Below, piece after piece: positions 60,419 to 64,000 of a stretch of DNA of 64,000 bases. A program made the translations under genes and the position numbers. The DNA is from Eshraghiella crossota. Its GTDB lineage: Bacteria > Bacillota > Clostridia > Lachnospirales > Lachnospiraceae. The notes beneath the pieces were generated by a model that saw only the letters and a program-made list of their open reading frames with translations, was not told the origin of the DNA and did not search any database. How positions within the stretch are numbered: the stretch's first letter is position 1; each line of letters begins with the position of its first letter. The DNA lies in contig NZ_CP102270.1 in NCBI RefSeq assembly GCF_025148445.1, positions 1,442,001 through 1,506,000 on the forward strand, written 5' to 3'.

Positions 60419-61764
60419 TACATCCATCTCCAGCCGCTAAGATACTTATTCTTAATTGTGGTACCGTTTAATCTGCCCCAGCCAAGAGGAAATCCATCAA
60501 CACATACAAGGATATTTTTGGCATTGCCACGGATATTCTCCTGATTAATCTCTATAGTCTCACCTTTGAGGTACTTAATCACATTAATGTCATCCACAGA
60601 AAGATTTACGGTTGTACTGTACTCATCCATCTTAAGAGTCATTGCAAATGCCTGGCTCGGCTCAAAACGTTTTGTTTTCAGTTCTCCGAAAAGAAGTCCT
60701 GTTCTTAACGTTCTTATTCCGTTGAGGTTATCTATCATAGGAGGCATTATATATACTTTATCATTAATGATTCTGATGCTGTCCGTATCTATATCACAGG
60801 AAAGTTCTTTAATAAAATCAGTAATCTCGTCAGGAAGTTTTAATGTTTTTAATCCATTGCATTTAAGATTTTCTGACAATGTTCCTTTCTTGTGAAGCAA
60901 TGCCACAAAATGTCCCTCACCTTTAAGATGATGAGGAAACAGCCTGACTGCCTCATTCATTCCGTAAGCTCTTACAAAGCCTTCGTAATCGAATATTTTA
61001 ACAAGTTCAAAATCACTGTGTCTGTCAAGAAAATCCCTGATATTGTCTTCATTTTCCATTTTTGAAAAAGTACATGTGGAATAAAGGATATATCCGCCCT
61101 CTTTTAACATGGCTGCGGCACTGTTAAGTATTCCTCTTTGTATAGGTGAATAGAATTCAGGTCCTTCCTGCTCCCAGCTTTTTATGAGCTTATTGTCTTT
61201 TCTGAACATTCCCTCACCGGAACATGGTGCATCCACAAGAATTTTATCGAAAAATTCAGGAAATTTTGCCGCCAGTTTTTCAGGATATTCGCATGTAATT
61301 ACCACATTGCCGATTCCAAACACTTCTATATTCTTCACAAGTGCTTTGGCTCTTGAGGCACTGATATCATTTGATACAAGTAAACCCGTGCCGGAAAGCT
61401 TTGCTCCAAGCTCCGTACTTTTACCACCGGGTGCTGCACACAAATCCAGGACTTTATCTCCTTTATTGACAGGAAGAACATACGCCGGTGTCATCGCACT
61501 GGGCTCCTGCAAATAATAAAGTCCTGCAAAATAATACGGATGTTTAGCCGGTTTGTCATTTTCCGAATAATAGAAGCCGTTAGGTATCCATGGTATCCTT
61601 TCAATATGGAAAGGACAGATTTTCATAAAATCTTCAACGGATATCTTGGCTGTATTAACCCTGAGTCCATACAGTCTTTTTTCATTAAAGCTTTCCATAT
61701 AGCTGTCAAACTCATCAGCTAACAGTTCTTTCATGGAATTAACATATTTTTCAGGTAATTGCAT
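60418..61764 (-). CDS. RsmF-like rRNA cytosine-C5 methyltransferase
   Basis: A 448-residue NOL1/NOP2/Sun family enzyme. The SAM motif LDLCAAPGGKSTELG starts near residue 107; the two cysteines are in DAPCSGEGMFR and YSTCTF. The C-terminal part (about 300-448) holds the RsmF-type PUA-like domains with the ending PLGWGRLNG. ATG 61764 follows GTGGAGA; the longer open frame would overlap the upstream gene. Confidence 0.9.
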   Translation of the reverse strand: MQLPEKYVNSMKELLADEFDSYMESFNEKRLYGLRVNTAKISVEDFMKICPFHIERIPWIPNGFYYSENDKPAKHPYYFAGLYYLQEPSAMTPAYVLPVNKGDKVLDLCAAPGGKSTELGAKLSGTGLLVSNDISASRAKALVKNIEVFGIGNVVITCEYPEKLAAKFPEFFDKILVDAPCSGEGMFRKDNKLIKSWEQEGPEFYSPIQRGILNSAAAMLKEGGYILYSTCTFSKMENEDNIRDFLDRHSDFELVKIFDYEGFVRAYGMNEAVRLFPHHLKGEGHFVALLHKKGTLSENLKCNGLKTLKLPDEITDFIKELSCDIDTDSIRIINDKVYIMPPMIDNLNGIRTLRTGLLFGELKTKRFEPSQAFAMTLKMDEYSTTVNLSVDDINVIKYLKGETIEINQENIRGNAKNILVCVDGFPLGWGRLNGTTIKNKYLSGWRWM

Positions 61765-61786
61765 CTCTTTTTCTCCACTTAAATTT

Positions 61787-62587
61787 CTAGTAACTCTGTG
61801 CCCTGTATCCCTCTGCCATAATATCAAGCTGTCTTGCGAAACTTCTTAATTCGTTAAGATTATTTCTCTTGTATATCTCAAAAAATTCATCCTGTATCTT
61901 AACAACTTCTTTTTTGTTAGCAACCTTAAAAAGATTCTGAATGTTATTGAGTATATCCGATACAATATTGTCATGAATAGTAAATGAGCTTTGTGCATCC
62001 ATGATTTCATCATGAATTGATGACATCTCTTCGTCAAGTTTTAATATGGCTTCCGCAGAAGCGTTAAGACGTTCTCTTATCCTGTCAGGAATATTTCTGC
62101 GGTATTTATATTGCAATGAATGTTCTATTGTTGCCCAGAAATTCATTGCCAATGTCCTTATCTGAATCTCTACAAATATTGTCTTTGTTCCTTCCAATGT
62201 CTCAACATCATAGTTAACTATTACATGATAGCTTCTATAACCGCTTGGTTTGACATTCTTAATGTAGTCCTTTTCCTCTACAATAGTCATATCCTTTCTT
62301 TTTTTGATGATATCCACAACCTTGTAAATATCTTCAACAAACTGGCATATAACCCTTATACCTGCAATATCTTCAACTTTTTCGGTAACAATCTCAAGTG
62401 GAATATTTTTCTTACGGCATTTTTCAAGAATGCTTGATATGCTTTTTACCCTGCCGTTGACTGCCTCTATAGGAGAATACATGTCCGCTGACCTGTACTC
62501 CATAATAATATGATTGAATTTTACAAGTATCTCCTGTACTGCCAGTTCATATGGCGTAAGGATTTTTTTCCATAACTGAATCTCCAT
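61787..62587 (-). CDS. Small alarmone synthetase, RelQ/YjbM-like
   Basis: A 266-residue (p)ppGpp synthetase without hydrolase or ACT/TGS domains. The RelA/SpoT synthetase core has DIAGIRVICQFVEDIY, KDYIKNVKPSGYRSYHV and EIQIRTLAMNFWATIEH. A C-terminal helical segment (about 185-266) should drive oligomerisation. It makes (p)ppGpp in response to expression or allosteric signals rather than ribosome binding. Confidence 0.9.
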   Translation of the reverse strand: MEIQLWKKILTPYELAVQEILVKFNHIIMEYRSADMYSPIEAVNGRVKSISSILEKCRKKNIPLEIVTEKVEDIAGIRVICQFVEDIYKVVDIIKKRKDMTIVEEKDYIKNVKPSGYRSYHVIVNYDVETLEGTKTIFVEIQIRTLAMNFWATIEHSLQYKYRRNIPDRIRERLNASAEAILKLDEEMSSIHDEIMDAQSSFTIHDNIVSDILNNIQNLFKVANKKEVVKIQDEFFEIYKRNNLNELRSFARQLDIMAEGYRAQSY

Positions 62588-62603
62588 ACCTTCGTTCCCT
62601 CGC

Positions 62604-64000
62604 TTACATATTTTTTAATAATTCCACTGTCAGCTCATACACCCTTTTCGCTGACACTATATCCATTCTTTCTTCAAATGTATGTATATCATATATATCA
62701 GGTCCATATGATACAATATCAGGCTTATTCATTCTGTTGTAAAACAGACCACATTCAAGTCCTGCATGTATAGTCTTAAAAACAGGTTCTTTTCCCGTAA
62801 GTTTCCTATACACATTTCCTGCCAGTTCACGCACTCTTGATTCCGGCTCGTACTGCCATGCAGGATAATTTCCGGAGCAGGCAACCGTTCCGCCAAGCAT
62901 TAAAGCCAGTAACCTAAGTTTCTCTGTAAGCCCGTTTTTGGCACTCTCATAAACACTTCTGACCGAATAACCCATCTTCAAATCATCAGTAAGCTCCACA
63001 ATACCCATATTAAGCGATGTATTAACCATTTCCTTATCATCGCCGCTTCTTGCAATTACACCCTGCGGTGCGAGGCATAAAGCCGTAATTGCTCTTTTCT
63101 GAGAATCAGTGTCAAGCACCTTTTTGTCCGTTTTGCCGTTTAATCCCACAAAAACAGATATATTCTCATCGATTCCAAAATATTCCTGTCTCAGATCTTT
63201 TTCTACAGAATTGCAAAGCTTTGCTATTTTATCATATTCATCCGTAATGAGTTCTGCTTCACATTCGTTAGCTATGGCATTGTCAACGGATCCGCCCTTT
63301 ATGTATACAATACTGCCTGTACATTCCTGCAATATCTCATTAAGAACCCTGCCCATAAGGCTGTTAGCTGATGGTCTTCCCGTTCCTATCTTATCTCCGG
63401 AATGACCTCCTGTAAGTCCCGTAACCCTTATTGTGACATTATCTCCGGACTTAGATATCCACTGCATAGGAATTGTTATATCACATCTTACACCTCCGGC
63501 ACTTCCCATAAGGAATACGCCTTCATCCTCCGAATCAATATTAATAACCGTTGTTCCCGATAAAAGACTGCAGTCAAATCCGTCCGCGCCAAGAAGCCCA
63601 ACTTCTTCATTGGTAGTCAGTAAAGCTTCTATCGGAGGATGGCAAAGTGAATCATCTTCAAGAATCGCAAGTATATAAGCAACAGCTATTCCGTCATCCG
63701 CTCCAAGGGTTGTTCCTTTTGCTTTAACTATGCCCTGTCCAAGCAGTTCTTCATCAATAGTGACAGGTTCATTGATAAAATCGAATTCCTCTTTGGAAGC
63801 CCCAACCATATCAAGATGTCCCTGGAGAACTACCGCATCATGGTCTTCATACCCCGCGGATCCGTCCTTATATATTACAATATTGCCGTAATCATCCTTA
63901 GCATACCTGAGGTTGTGGTCTGTTGCAAAATGTTCTATATAATCTCTTATCTTATCCGTATGAAAAGACACATGGGGAATGTTACATATTTCCCTAAAGT
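62604..64000 (-). CDS. pepD: PepD-type aminoacyl-histidine dipeptidase (5' end cut)
   Basis: An M20-family zinc dipeptidase, cut by the right edge. The frame is open through the edge and reads FREICNIPHVS before the first in-frame start (GTG 63971), matching the conserved PepD N-terminus, so the real start is outside. Zinc ligands are in LQGHLDMVG, LGADDGIAVAY and TNEEVGLLGADG; GLTGGHSGDKIG and HAGLECGLF follow. At least 465 residues are visible. Confidence 0.92.
   Translation of the reverse strand, partial: FREICNIPHVSFHTDKIRDYIEHFATDHNLRYAKDDYGNIVIYKDGSAGYEDHDAVVLQGHLDMVGASKEEFDFINEPVTIDEELLGQGIVKAKGTTLGADDGIAVAYILAILEDDSLCHPPIEALLTTNEEVGLLGADGFDCSLLSGTTVINIDSEDEGVFLMGSAGGVRCDITIPMQWISKSGDNVTIRVTGLTGGHSGDKIGTGRPSANSLMGRVLNEILQECTGSIVYIKGGSVDNAIANECEAELITDEYDKIAKLCNSVEKDLRQEYFGIDENISVFVGLNGKTDKKVLDTDSQKRAITALCLAPQGVIARSGDDKEMVNTSLNMGIVELTDDLKMGYSVRSVYESAKNGLTEKLRLLALMLGGTVACSGNYPAWQYEPESRVRELAGNVYRKLTGKEPVFKTIHAGLECGLFYNRMNKPDIVSYGPDIYDIHTFEERMDIVSAKRVYELTVELLKNM

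Noticed and set aside
1..64000. CRISPR arrays, tRNA or rRNA genes, prophage
   Set aside because: No regularly spaced repeats, cloverleaf-like tRNA sequences, rRNA segments or phage structural genes were noticed on reading; a tRNA or covariance scan was not possible.

Overview
The window looks like a chromosomal stretch of a low-GC, spore-forming Firmicute of the Lachnospiraceae kind (a Lachnospira/Eubacterium-like gut Clostridium is my best guess). The reasons are the base composition, spo0A and sporulation-linked genes (a SpoIIM-like gene, a DacF-like carboxypeptidase), an L27 with a cleavable N-terminal extension next to its protease, and a Na+-pump biotin decarboxylase operon. Nearly all genes lie on the minus strand; only aroF, rqcH, ttcA and lexA run plus. 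Both edge genes (ispH, pepD) are cut by the window. I see no rRNA, tRNA, prophage or CRISPR array.

1-8.1 kb: ispH-cmk, a BaiN/HI0933-type flavoprotein and an RpiR-type regulator, then an operon (mmdA-like, oadG, biotin carrier, oadB, oadA/pycB-like) that mixes a CoA-type and a keto-acid-type carboxyltransferase with one sodium pump. 8.1-26.6 kb: a DacF-like carboxypeptidase, sirtuin, pyrimidine-nucleoside phosphorylase and deoB; DAHP synthase; a dlt-like surface acylation operon carrying a PLP decarboxylase-like gene and a polysaccharide deacetylase; a SpoIIM-like gene, nudF, proC, an aspartate aminotransferase, uppP, rpoZ, gmk, yicC. The order nudF - spoIIM - deoB - dacF echoes the Bacillus chromosome.

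26.7-41.2 kb is the most accessory part: rqcH, a cluster of three coupled micro-ORFs, a lipoprotein, a large VWA/thrombospondin-type-3 surface protein split by one in-frame TAA, glgA, spo0A with tandem 0A-like boxes, a DEAD-box helicase, an IS607-type element with an intact TnpB and a wrecked TnpA, ttcA, and a divergent LysM-protein/lexA pair with three SOS boxes.

41.2-64 kb is housekeeping: a chemoreceptor; a long ribosome/folate/NAD run (rng, rplU, prp, rpmA, obgE, yhbY, nadD, yqeK, rsfS, folC, folP, folBK); the histidine operon hisZ-hisG-hisD-hisB-hisAI; and recU, pseudouridine synthases, an SDR enzyme, a HAD phosphatase, an RsmF-like methylase, a small alarmone synthetase and pepD. Several genes are fusions (FolB-FolK, HisA-HisI). 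Tight overlaps (ATGA, TAATG) show strong translational coupling.
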